Shown here: positions 21,575-33,028 of the stretch, piece after piece | How positions within the stretch are numbered: the stretch's first letter is position 1 | How the letters are laid out: every line of letters begins with the position of its first letter | From: Micromussa lordhowensis | Taxonomy: Eukaryota > Cnidaria > Anthozoa > Scleractinia > Lobophylliidae | NCBI GenBank assembly: GCA_964020085.1 | Contig: OZ026602.1 | Coordinates: 25,942,601-26,006,600, forward strand | DNA length: 64,000 nucleotides | Reading direction: 5' to 3' | Notes under the pieces: generated by a model | Database searches by the model: none | What the model was told of the DNA's origin: nothing | The model's input: only the letters and a program-made list of their open reading frames with translations | Position numbers and translations under genes: made by a program

Positions 21575-22617
21575 TTAAACTAAAAAGGCAAAGGGGAGGG
21601 GGGTAAAGGGAGTAAAAATTGCATCGACAAAATATAAACAGATTTAAGTATAAAGATAAACTTAGAATTTTGATTGTGTGGCCGAAGTTTTCTTCGAATG
21701 TGGACGGGCAAGGCTAACATGAATTCTTTTACCAGGCCTAAAACCACGAGGGACGATATCAGCTACAAAAGTTTACTAAATAGACTTAGTGTCTTGAATT
21801 GAGTACGTTTACCTGATTTAAATTTTACTAATGTTGATGATGGTCGTACGCCAAGATCGTATTAAAATGACACAAACTTTTTAAAACGGATGGAAACTAG
21901 GACGGTTACGCCCGTTTTAGGCAAATGTTGATCTTTGCCTTACTGCATGGCAAATTTTTACTAAAATCTGTACGTGGAAGCATTTTTGAGAGACACTGTG
22001 GCTCTAGTCTTCGTTATGGTTTTCATATATCAGTAAACATTTTTATTTGATGTACTTTTCGTTGCTACATTGTATCCTGGAATAGTATACATTCATATGA
22101 GCTGAACTGAGTCAAAGAAACTCTGAATAGAAGCGCGCTATGAGCTGATACAGACTGGGAGTCAAGAATCTTTACACTTGATGGCTAAAAATAAATTATA
22201 ATATAAAAATGTGAGCTAAATGATATCAGCTTTTGCTGGATTTGAGATTGTTACATCCGCAGGTGACTTATTTACTGGTAACTTCGTAACGCAGTTTCTT
22301 AATTCGAGGAAGTAAAACAGCAAGCTTCATCTGGTTGAAATAAAAAGAGCTAAACTTGGGTTCGTGAATAACTCCCAGGACGTTGTTGCGAGGGATTGCG
22401 TTGTTTCGGCGTCATGGTGTGGAAGAGAATAAACATAGCTTCTTTGAAACTCTCAATAAACGGGGCTAGTTTCAAATTGGAATTAGCACTGTCCGAGGTA
22501 TAATAGTGTTTCTATAGATTCGTCCGTCGACTCCAACTAGGAGTATCGTATATAGTATATTGCATAATGTGAATAATACTCTTGATAAAAAATAAAGTTC
22601 CTCTCTGTTTGATGTTT
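21575..22617. other. No gene seen
   Basis: AT-rich sequence between ABCC and the RBPJ-like exon. No coding motif or structured repeat was recognised. Confidence 0.6.
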
Positions 22618-23964
<1,347 letters not shown>

Positions 23965-24229
23965 GCGCAGTAGTAGCCTGCGAGGCAGGCTCACTTGTTG
24001 CTGTAAGCCCACGGGAAACGCGAAAGGGCGACGGAGGGCGGGGAGAATGGGGCGAAGAAAAGTGAGCCATCACGCGAGCTCTTGAGTTTTAAATTCCGCC
24101 CCTCGCGAGGTGTCAGGTCGGCATTTCACCTGTGTCAGATAACTATCTAATAGGAGCGAGGCAAAATGTAAACAAACATGATAGCGCATTGCACGTGAAG
24201 ACTTTCCCGAGGATGGTCAAACTTTCTTC

Positions 24230-24489
24230 ATGGAGGGCGCGGAACCCACGAACAAACCCGTGAAAAGAAGAGTGAATCAAGCGAACGATTATTGCCGAAT
24301 GTGCAAATATTCCTTCAATGTTAAGTATGGAACCGGAAAATCTGGTCGTATGTCCACACGTAGCCACAAATCACGATGGCAGCCGTGGTGAAGTTTTGGC
24401 CTCGATGCGCGAGAACATTGGTGTTACATTTATTAAATCCCCGAGTTTGTCCGAACGTGTTTGTCTTCCGTGCGGCCGCAAAATTGCCC
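24230..24489 (+). pseudogene. CxxC zinc-domain ORF, transposon 2
   Basis: ATG at 24230 opens MEGAEPTNKPVKRRVNQAND, then YCRMCKYSFNVKYG. After a one-base frame change near 24350 it reads ENIGVTFIKSPSLSERVCLP and CGRKI, giving a C-x2-C...C-x2-C pair about 60 residues apart. This resembles N-terminal zinc-chelating domains such as ZAD or the RAG1 N-terminal region. Coding is lost at the deletion junction. Confidence 0.6.
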
Positions 24490-24768
24490 GTCCTTAATCT
24501 GGTCTTCGATCAGGCTTATCAACGGGCAAATAACTAAAATCACACTGTTCGGATGCAATCCTTCCGAAATCTTCTTCTGTTCGATCGCCGTGGAGAACAG
24601 CTGAAAAATAAAACTCTTGCCGAAACCGGTCGGCATCACAACGAAAAAATCCCTTCCTTCAAGTAGACAATTCACAGCTATTTTCTGCTCTTGCTTTATT
24701 TCAAAACTCAAGTCAGAATTGACCGAAAGCTTCAGGAACGCTCCTTGAACATAGTCTACGGACGCCAT
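24490..24768 (-). pseudogene. RecQ-type helicase N-terminal fragment, transposon 2
   Basis: The likely start is MASVDYVQGAFLKL at 24768, about 110 bp inside the right TIR. It reads IKQEQKIAVNCLLEGRDFFV, VMPTGFGKSFIFQL (Walker A) and VILVICPLISLIEDQI (motif Ia), then ends at the deletion junction. The motif order is that of RecQ helicases. It cannot encode an active enzyme. Confidence 0.85.
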
Positions 24769-24999
24769 CCGTATTGTGAAATGCAGTATTACACAATCTA
24801 TTTGCCCTGGTTTTTGTAACCTGTCATTTTTAACCAATCGGATCGCTGCCTTCGTCAGCGAACGCGGGGAATTCAAAACTCAAAAGCTCGCGTGCAGGCT
24901 TACTTTTCCTCGCCCCGTTCTCGCCGCCCTCCTCGCCCTTTCGCGTTTTCCCGTGGGCCTACAACAACAAGTGAGCCTTCTCGCAGGCTAGCGCAGTAG

Positions 25000-25419
25000 G
25001 GGATGCGTAATGCAATACTGAGGAATCACCTTCACCGAGAAAGTGTTAGCCTCGACCTCAAAATCAACAATACGTTCGTAGATGCTGTAATTTCAGCTTC
25101 TTCAGCAATCTTGTAGTTGATTTGTTTGGAGCTAAACCTGAAAATGAGAAGCTTTTGCGTATTATAGTGAAGGTAACAGGTGTTAGACTAGAGAAAGTGA
25201 CAGTCTACCTATAGGAAAATTTGTGACCTTAAGTAATTTTCAGACTTGAAGGACGTGTGTCAGTGGTCTCGCACCGAACAAGAAATCTTAGCTGGCCACA
25301 AGAGAGGGAAGAATACGGAGGAAAGTCAAAGGAGAATCAAAGCGGGTAACACAAAGGAATTGAACGCAAATCCACAGCAAGGATTATGAAATGCCACTGG
25401 AGTCCCACGCGGCCAGCCT
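25000..25419. other. No gene seen
   Basis: Non-repetitive sequence without recognisable coding motifs. Confidence 0.5.
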
Positions 25420-25660
25420 TGCATACGATTGGCGCATCTGAAATTTGAATTGACCAATCAGGATTCAGCAGGCGGGAGAAACTTTACTGTCCTGACGTCA
25501 GTTAACAGGAAAGGCATTGAAATCAGGCAACTGTTCTCATTGGAAATGACATTAAATATTCACGAAAAGGGATTTACAGTTCCAAAAAACATATCAGAAT
25601 GTAAAAAGTGTGGCTCCAAGCTTCTAATTTTGCCCCCAAAATGGGTCACCTGCGTCCACC
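25420..25660 (+). promoter_or_regulatory. Candidate promoter with CCAAT and CRE motifs
   Basis: Contains ATTGG/CCAAT motifs near 25430 and 25455-25460 and a full CRE palindrome, tgacgtca, near 25494. It lies directly upstream of a strong start context (ccaccATGG at 25661). No TATA box is obvious. The assignment rests on motif clustering alone. Confidence 0.35.
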
Positions 25661-25700
25661 ATGGCAACTGACTCGCTCGAAGTTCGTCAAGTGCCGCCAG
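25661..25700 (+). CDS. Tentative first coding exon, unknown gene
   Basis: ATG in an optimal Kozak context encodes MATDSLEVRQVPP followed by CCAG|GTAGGA. A possible continuation in matching phase lies near 26011-26053 (SLDGSPGYVVING, then GTAAGT), but its acceptor is weak. No family is recognised. Confidence 0.3.
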
Positions 25701-26159
25701 GTAGGATAATAGTGTTGTTATTTTGAACAAAATATGCTGCTCCTCGTCAAATTAAACGCGGAGTTCTCAAGTTAACTATTAGAAGAGGCTAAAACAACTT
25801 TAGCATTTTCTTTATCTTTTGTAGCTGTCTTGAGGCAATAACAGCTCAGTTTTGATTTCCGCTCGAACTCCGGGCTCAACCACCGTATGCAAGGAAAAGG
25901 ATTTATACAATTCTTCCAGAATCAATTCGGGCACTTACAGATTAACCAGATGTTGTGTTTCTTGTTAATTAACTATAATGGTAATGGACCCAACATTTCA
26001 TGAAGATCTGTAGAGCCAGTCTAGATGGAAGTCCTGGATATGTTGTCATCAATGGGTAAGTACAGGTTGGTTGGTTGTTTTTTGTTGTTTTTTTTTTGGT
26101 TTATTGATCCACCTATCAATGTTAAGCCTAACAGGGGAGGGGCAGGCTAGGGATGTGGA

Positions 26160-27300
26160 TTTGATTGACATAGCTAAAAGTCCCTATTATCCCGGGAGAG
26201 TGGAACTCCCATAAAATCTAGGTAGAGAAGGGTGCGGCTCGCTTCCACAAACCCTTACCCTATTTAAGACCAAAATCTGCTATATTTCCTACCCTATTTA
26301 TAGACCTGACCCTTCAATCCATACCCTGTTTCAGACTTGCCTTATATTAGAATTAGTTCCCCTTGTTGAGACCGATGCTAAGGGCATCGTGAAAAGCTTT
26401 TGTTGATGGTCTTACGTTAATTACTGAAAAGTAGCTTCTTCTAGAAAAACATTGAACAATTAGAAGATCAAGATAAATAGTAATAAGGTAATAGAGCAGT
26501 TTACGCTCCATTGTCCAGATAAAAATACCCTTGCTAAGCTTCCTAATTGGTTAAATCAATGCCCCGCGCTTATGACGGATTGCATATCTCCCCCACGCTT
26601 GGCCATACCGACCGTAACAGAACTGCCCTCCCATTTATAAGCCCCTCCAGTTAAAGACCCATCTACATGTAAACAAAATATAACTTCGTATTGTAAGCGC
26701 TCCCCCCCCCCCCCCCGATATAAGCCCCCCTCTCGTTTAACATGAAATTAATTCGATTTTTATTATGATGTTTTAAGGCTTAAGTAAAAGCCAGTATATA
26801 AAAAACGTATTTCGATCAACACTGCTGTAGCTCATTTTGAAACGTTTTTTTTTTCGGATATAAGCCCTTCCAAATCCCCTTACAAAGTTGTACAAGTCCA
26901 GGGCTTACGAGCTATAGTTTACAGTATGTATTTGCTCGAGTTCTGATTGGATCATTGAATAAATAGGACCAAATTAAAATCTGCGATTTTCCCTACCCTA
27001 TTTATGACCTGACCAAGAATTGGATACTTTGTTTATGACCATTGTGGCAGGCACAGTTTCCCGAAACATACTTTATGAGAGCTTGTTGATGGCTTTATCG
27101 ATAATGATGAAAAAGTAACTTCTTCTAAAAATCATTTTTAATTCAAGACCAGAGTGCAAAAACCATACCCTGATTGAGACCAAAATGGCGAAAACTGAAA
27201 CCCTATTTCTGGCCAAAACGGCCGAAAAACCATACCCTTTGGGGCCCGCGCATACCTATATAGCCCTTATAAGGGAGTAACCTTATCCTCTTCGTTACCA
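26160..27300. repeat. Composite interspersed repeat with internal duplication
   Basis: Phrases such as ccctatttatagacctgacc and gcttttgttgatggtctta recur at about 26260-26440 and 26990-27130. The right end (about 27205-27290, cccatacctatatagcccttataagggag-like) resembles sequences at 29850-29895 and 32711-32760, a dispersed family. Non-coding. Confidence 0.6.
26483..26790 (-). repeat. Repeat R2, copy inverted relative to 30290-30575
   Basis: ggtaatagagcagtttacgc, tctcccccacgcttggccat and gatataagcc match the reverse complement of 30290-30575. It includes a poly-C run at about 26703-26716. Confidence 0.8.
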
Positions 27301-28252
27301 AGAAGGTATATAAAGGAATGTAATTGAATGACCAAGGAGGATTTTGTACATCCTCAATTAAAAAAGATCACCTGTGGTTGAAATACAAGGACGGAACTAT
27401 ATACTACTACGAGATCCATAACGATCTAAAACACGCTGTCCATAAGACGCTCCAAATTTTTAAAAACCTGTACCTTGACTCTTGAGCATTCAGTAGGCTG
27501 TTACAACCTTTTTTATTGTTTCTGTTCATTATTTAACCCAACAATCAATATTATGATTTTTTAACTTGCTAGAAGGAGTCACAACAACAATGTTTTCCAC
27601 GGAGTCCTTATCACGAGCGAGGTTAGTTTCTATGTGAATGTTGTGCCGCGTAGCACTAAGAACACAAATGGTGACACAGAAAATTACGTCTGAAGTGTAA
27701 ATTTAATTCAACCCGCCGTGGCTGCTATCTCAAGTGGTATTAAGGCGGGGGTAAACGAGAATTTAAGTGAAATTTTGGTAAGTTTAAAGAGAGGTTGAAA
27801 GGGGAAAAAGGGTTATGGAACACCACCAGACAGTTGCCCGACCGCACAATGGCACCCCAGGTTGTTGGGCAACTGCTTGGAGTGTATCTACCAATTTTTA
27901 ATTTCAAACTCTAATTTTAAAACAACAACAACTCTTCAAAATTTCCTATTTCCATCAATTTTACTAATCCTTTGAGAAAAACTATTTCTCTCCAAATATA
28001 CCTAAAAATCACCAAAAAATTTCCAAAACAACCCAAAACATAGATATCGATACGTGAGATGAGCAGAGAGATTCTTGATTGCTTGAAACGAAAACAAGAT
28101 ATTTGCATTAAAAACATAATATCCAGCCAAATTACGGCTTTCATGTTTTCCCCCGCCTTAACTCTTCGGGGTCACTCGAACAAGTCGTCGTGCTCCGCCA
28201 TTTCGAATTTATCAATTCACCGCTGACCACTTGAATCGTCTTTTCAAACTAT
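27300..28252. other. No gene seen
   Basis: AT-rich, with no supported coding or structured element. Confidence 0.5.
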
Positions 28253-28351
28253 AGGCAAACCAATGCGGACAATGCCCCACATCTGAGAAAGGTTTTGAAA
28301 CCTATACCGTATGTGACGGTTGTGACCAAAAAGGTGAAGAAAACACGTCAT
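28253..28351 (+). CDS. Tentative exon with CxxC..CxxC zinc-ribbon pattern
   Basis: An acceptor-like aaactatag precedes an open frame with QCGQC and VCDGCDQKG, ending at TAA (28349-28351). Two CxxC pairs about 20 residues apart could bind one zinc. It is about 33 codons and no upstream exon is certain. Confidence 0.25.
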
Positions 28352-28852
28352 AAGTGCTTCATATTCCAGTTTGATGTCGTTAACAATTTTGCAGTATTGT
28401 CTTACATTGCGCGCTTAACTCAAGATAGAGCGGCAACTTCGTCTGTTACGAAAAATGCGATTTAAAACATCTGAATGGGGAAATTCTATCAAAATGAAAC
28501 AAAATGAGATGATATCCATTGAGAGCTAGAATGAGGTTTTGAACAGGAAAGACTCAAACATTTGCAGAGTGTCGTCTTTGCGCTATCGTTTCAGACATTA
28601 CGACACTATTCGTTGAAGAGAAGGAAAACGTTAAGACACAGAATTCAATATTTTTTTAGCTTGTACTCCCTAGTTTATTTCAGCTCAGTTTACAGCTACA
28701 GAATTTTACTGAAACTAGCTAGATTATTATTATGCCCGCCACCAGTTAATCGTCTGTGGACCGCTTCAACCTCACGCGAAATGTTGCCTTCACTTCTGCA
28801 AAAGATATATAGAAAAAATATGTTTAGGAATTTGTCACTTTTCTTGTAATGT
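28352..28852. other. No gene seen
   Basis: No supported feature; AT-rich spacer. Confidence 0.5.
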
Positions 28853-29200
28853 ATAAACAAGCGAATATTAACGTTAATAGCCGACGTTTCAGTGTCATCG
28901 TGACACCATTCTCAAGGCCGCAAAGTGAATGAATGAATCAAATTTGTTTGTACTAACAAATTTGATTGCCTAATTAAGGAGATGCTTTTTATAAGAAAAC
29001 TTAAACCATCTCTAAACGTGCAAACGGATTCGATTGGCGCAAAGGTATTCACTTGAAGAACTTGTGATTATTTGCTATTATGTTAATTTGTAGAAATCAA
29101 ATCATCGATATCGCATTATTCATTCAGCCACTCTGCCTTGAGAATGGTGTCACGTTGACGCCGGAACGTCGGCTTTTAACGTTAATATTCGCTTGTTTAT
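28853..29200. mobile_element. 348-bp inverted-repeat element
   Basis: Arms of about 70 bp, starting ataaacaagcgaatattaac and including gtgacaccattctcaaggc, are inverted between 28853-28920 and 29132-29200. Confidence 0.85.
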
Positions 29201-29849
29201 GCTTTAAAAAATCTTTATTGATCTTGTAATGTAATTGGAAAAATCTCAGGACAGTATGGCTTCAGTGGTTTGTGCGTAGGTCTTCAGCTGTACAGTTGAG
29301 TTGGTCGGGGTTCATACGCTGTTTTTGGGCTAGACACTTCAGTCTTACTAGTTGGGAAGTTGGGAAAAGCCAGAGAAGTGCGGGGGAAGCGGGGCGAGTA
29401 GGGGAGTGTGGAAACTGTAATGGTGGCTAACACAAGGATGCAAGCATCCCCCAAGGACCAGCGGCAGTACTTCTACTTGCAGATATGTCTAAGAGGTGAA
29501 TGCGTTTTTGAAGACTTTGCTTGAATAAGTTACCGACAGTCTCCCAGGCTCTGGGAAAAAGTGAAAAATGCAATGCGAAGAAAGTTCATCTCATGACAAT
29601 TTTGAGTATAAACAAAAATCACATATCGTACCCTGTACCATCCAAAGTGTTCGTGGCAGTGAGGAGGCCTAACATGGCAGACATGCGTGCAGCAATAATT
29701 TGAATCGTAGATTCTTCCATGGAGGCTCTCAACCTAAAGGAAAGTAGTTAATAAGGAAAGACACATTGATCACACAGGAGTTTATGGGAAGAAGGCAAGT
29801 TATCTGCTTACCAAAACAAAGCCATGAACTACGCCTAACAAGTAGGCAC
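29201..29849. other. No gene seen
   Basis: A 60-codon open frame at 29521-29703 has no motif. Nothing else was recognised. Confidence 0.5.
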
Positions 29850-30290
29850 CCCCCCCGGGCTTCCCTTATATGGGCTATACAGGTATGTTTCAAGCGTTAG
29901 CCCTTCGTCGGAGCGAATCGAGGAATTGTGGGTTGTGTGTGGTTTATATACAGAAAGATGGAGCTACGCTATTGGTTGGTGCATGGTAACGTGAAAAACA
30001 ACAAAATATATTAGTTGACTGAAAAGCGTTCGTTGATATCGTGAGGATTAAGAGTGCCGATTAGAATGATTGCGGTTTAGATGCGTTTTTGTCGTCTTTC
30101 TCTACGTCTCGAAGGTGTTCTCAGAATCGGTCGCCTAGACGTCTCCCTGTTTCGCCAATGTATAACATTTTTGCAAAGAGTGCAAGTAGTGCAGTAGATG
30201 ACATTGGCTGAGGTAGAGGTGAAATGATCAGTGATCTTGATGGATCGCTTGGGGCCCGATATTTTAAAATAATTAATTAATAAGCCTTCA
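29850..30290 (-). pseudogene. Penelope-like element C: GIY-YIG fragment
   Basis: The minus strand reads SIKITDHFTSTSANVIYCTT, CTLCKN then, after a frame change, YIGETGRRLGDRF-like sequence. This is the GIY-YIG core of another Penelope clade. Only the C-terminal endonuclease is present. Confidence 0.75.
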
Positions 30291-30590
30291 AACATCATAA
30301 TCAATCGAGTTCATTTCGTTTTAAACGAAAGGGAAGCTTATATCGGGGGAGGGGGGGACGCTTATAATCGGAAGTTGTCTTTTGTTTACAGGTAGATGGC
30401 TCTTTTACCGGAGGGATTTATAAATGGGAGGGCAGTTTGCGGTCGGTATGGCCACCAAGCGTGGGGGAGATATGCAAACCATGTTGAGCGCAGGAAAGTA
30501 TTTAACCAGTTATGGAGCTTAGCAAAGGTATGTTTATCTGGACAATGGAGCGTAAACTGCTCTATTACCTTATTACCATCTTCATCTTCT
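30290..30590 (+). repeat. Repeat R2, second copy
   Basis: Reverse-complement match to 26483-26790. It supplies the 3' portion of the minus-strand ORF described at 30386-30790. Confidence 0.8.
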
Positions 30591-30790
30591 TCTTGTTTAA
30601 TGCGCTCCTCTGGCTCATCTTGTTCATCTGGTTCATCTTGTTCAGCTGGTTCATCTTGTTCAGCTGGTTCACCTTGTTCAGCTGGTTCATCTAGTTCATC
30701 TGGTTCATCTTCAAACACAGAATGTTCCTTCTCTAATTTAAACGCCGTTGCTAAGGAAATGAGCAAGAAGAAGGCAACTGCAACACGCAT
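30386..30790 (-). CDS. Putative secreted acidic repeat protein (repeat-derived tail)
   Basis: ATG at 30790 gives MRVAVAFFLLISLATAF, a textbook signal peptide, followed by an acidic stretch built on repeated (A)EQDEP units and EEDEDG. A splice acceptor (ttttttacag) lies 19 bp upstream, suggesting a 5' UTR intron. The C-terminal 60 codons lie in repeat R2, so the real exon may end at GATG|GTAATA near 30585, exactly at the repeat edge. Secreted acidic proteins are common in coral skeletal matrix and in precursor peptides. No family was recognised and the function is unknown. Confidence 0.4.
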   Translation of the reverse strand: MRVAVAFFLLISLATAFKLEKEHSVFEDEPDELDEPAEQGEPAEQDEPAEQDEPDEQDEPEERIKQEEDEDGNKVIEQFTLHCPDKHTFAKLHNWLNTFLRSTWFAYLPHAWWPYRPQTALPFINPSGKRAIYL

Positions 30791-30809
30791 CTTAAGATCC
30801 TTCGTTTCT

Positions 30810-32331
30810 GTAAAAAAATTATTAATAACCCTTTCCATTAGTCCCAAGTTTAAAATATGAAGAGGATAATAAATGGGTGCGCGTAGATATGGAATTTTGT
30901 GACGATAGGATTTTCCTGCAAACACTGTAAATTTCTGAATGAACGGACACTTGGACTGACAACTGAGGGAGTCTAACACTGGAGGGCACTGCTTGCTTGC
31001 GGGAACGGAAACTCGTCACAGTTTCTTGGTACACCAAGATCTATTTCAATGGTCTTCACTACAGACGTCAAGGAAGACATAACTTGGTCCAACAGTAGTT
31101 TATTCTGCACTCTAGGGACTTCCAATCAACACTACGAAGTTACTAAAATTTAAAATAGAGACCTAAGATTAAAATTCACAGATTAAAATTAAGATAGAAG
31201 AAACTTAAGAAAATAAAAAGTGAGATACAATTTGAATTTCTACTATTTCCAAAACTTGGCGCGAATAACAGCAAGGGAAAATTATCCCATGAATAGAAAG
31301 TAATGAAACTCCATTACTGAAATATAGTTCAGCTGGCTAGCTTCCGAGGAAACGGAAAACTCAAAAAGACCAGATAACGAGCTATTTGTCTACTAAATTA
31401 AGCTTAATGAAAAAGATGTTACTCATGTCCAGATGTACAATATATCGGCAACATACAAAGTAGAATATTTAAATTCCTGGTCGAAATGAAAGGAGGCTAC
31501 TGTGGATTTTTTTTTATAATTTTCCAAATAACAAAGAAATGACTGACTGGAAACACGATTTTAAACCAATCAGACTGCTCTCCGATAAGCGCCGTACATT
31601 TTACTATCCATGCAGGGTAAATTAGCATGCTGGGCGCTAAGTGGAATAATTATGATACCTGTGCATTACGAGCTTTTTTTTCCGCTCAGTAGCATATACA
31701 GCTGTCAATTAGAATAAAAAAAACGACGACAAAAAACCTCGCTGGCATTTGCCACATTTAACTGGTACTTTAAGGTCGCACAGCACTGCTGCTTATAACA
31801 AATTCTTAAGGTAAACTTCTTCTGGCGTTAAAAACTTCCGAAAAGGCAATTTCAACCAATCAAAAAGCTAACAGATTATCATTTCCTCCGATCTTTTTGT
31901 GTCCAAACGGAAGCCGATTTCCCCAGAAATTGCTGGAAGTTATTGGTTTCTGAAACTGGACTTGGAAGACTAGAGATTTAAAGACTAGATATACGTCTAA
32001 TCTTCATTTTGAAAGGCATTTGGACAGTTATTCTCTGTCATTACACGAAAGAATACACCACTTTAATCTCCATCGTGAATTTTATCGTGAAATTCTATTT
32101 CCGCATCGCCGGAAAACTGGACAAACCTGTTCCCAGCACTTGCCCCTTCCAAAGGCAATCCAAGTCGATAATGTTGATAACAAAGCGTGAATTTGATATC
32201 GAACATGATAGCATGCTGCATTACAGTCCACAGGAGCCAAAACGGTTCAAAGAAAAATAAACTCAGTTGTAGTATTTATTCACGGATACATTTTTTTTCC
32301 TTTTTTGACACTAATACCCACTAACTACTTA
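30810..32331. other. No gene seen
   Basis: AT-rich, no repeat structure recognised. A plus-strand 83-codon frame at 32009-32260 lacks motifs. Confidence 0.5.
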
Positions 32332-32600
32332 TTAACCGAGAGTGAGGTCTTTACGGGAAAATCTCGGACCGAGACCTTCCCGTATTGACCGAGCGATAGC
32401 GAGGTCAATACGGCAAGGCCGTGGTTTGAGATTTTCCCGTAAGGACCAAACGTTCGAGGTTAATAAGTTGTTTATTATATGGCTTTTTGCTTGGCTTTTG
32501 CAGGCCCGTAATCGGCCCGTGGGCACTACGGGAGAATAATGCGCTAGTATTAGCCAATCAGAGCACGCGTTAGATCGGCTACAAACCCAAGTCATATAAT
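32332..32600. repeat. Fold-back repeat
   Basis: The segments ggtctttacgggaaaatctc and gagattttcccgtaaggacc, and cgtattgacc / ggtcaatacg, form nested inverted pairs around 32345-32450. Confidence 0.7.
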
Positions 32601-33028
32601 AAATACCAGTAAAGACCCTGCCGTAAGACGTTAAGATTTGAAACAGTTGTGTTCATGTCACTGAGAGCAATGTTTGTACGTAGCTGTATAAACAAAGTAT
32701 TGCGTAATTTATTCCGGGGTATTCCCTTATTTGGGTTATATAGATATGTTCATATATTTACGCCAATGAAAGCTATTTTTGGTTTTGGTTAGAGGGATTA
32801 TGCATTAGAGCCGTGTACTATTTTACTGGTCTGAATTGGGGTATCGATTTTTAGCTCAGATCTAAAACAGAGTACATTCAATGTTCGGGTCGCAAAGCCC
32901 CAACAAAAAATCTTTGGAGAGAACCCACCGATGACTTATATAGCGAATGAGATTTTGGTTCGGAAAATATAGAACTAATATTCTTTAAAATATAAGCAGA
33001 ATCTATATCTCTCATATGTCATACAATT

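Larger units (their letters stand above)
23974..24990. mobile_element. TIR transposon 2, deletion derivative with helicase and CxxC starts
   Basis: 1,017-bp element whose TIRs are about 105 bp (starting tagcctgcga at both ends, then caggctcacttgttg and cccacgggaaaacgcgaaag-type sequence). It is flanked by a perfect 9-bp duplication, gcgcagtag, at 23965-23973 and 24991-24999. The first ten TIR bases equal those of transposon 1. It keeps the starts of two convergent genes, a plus-strand CxxC ORF and a minus-strand RecQ helicase, fused at about 24489. This is what internal deletion of a larger two-gene element would leave. Confidence 0.92.

Noticed and set aside
30512..30694. Plus-strand hydrophobic open frame rich in WFILFS
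   Set aside because: Antisense of the acidic repeat ORF. The minus strand has the signal peptide and better coding logic.
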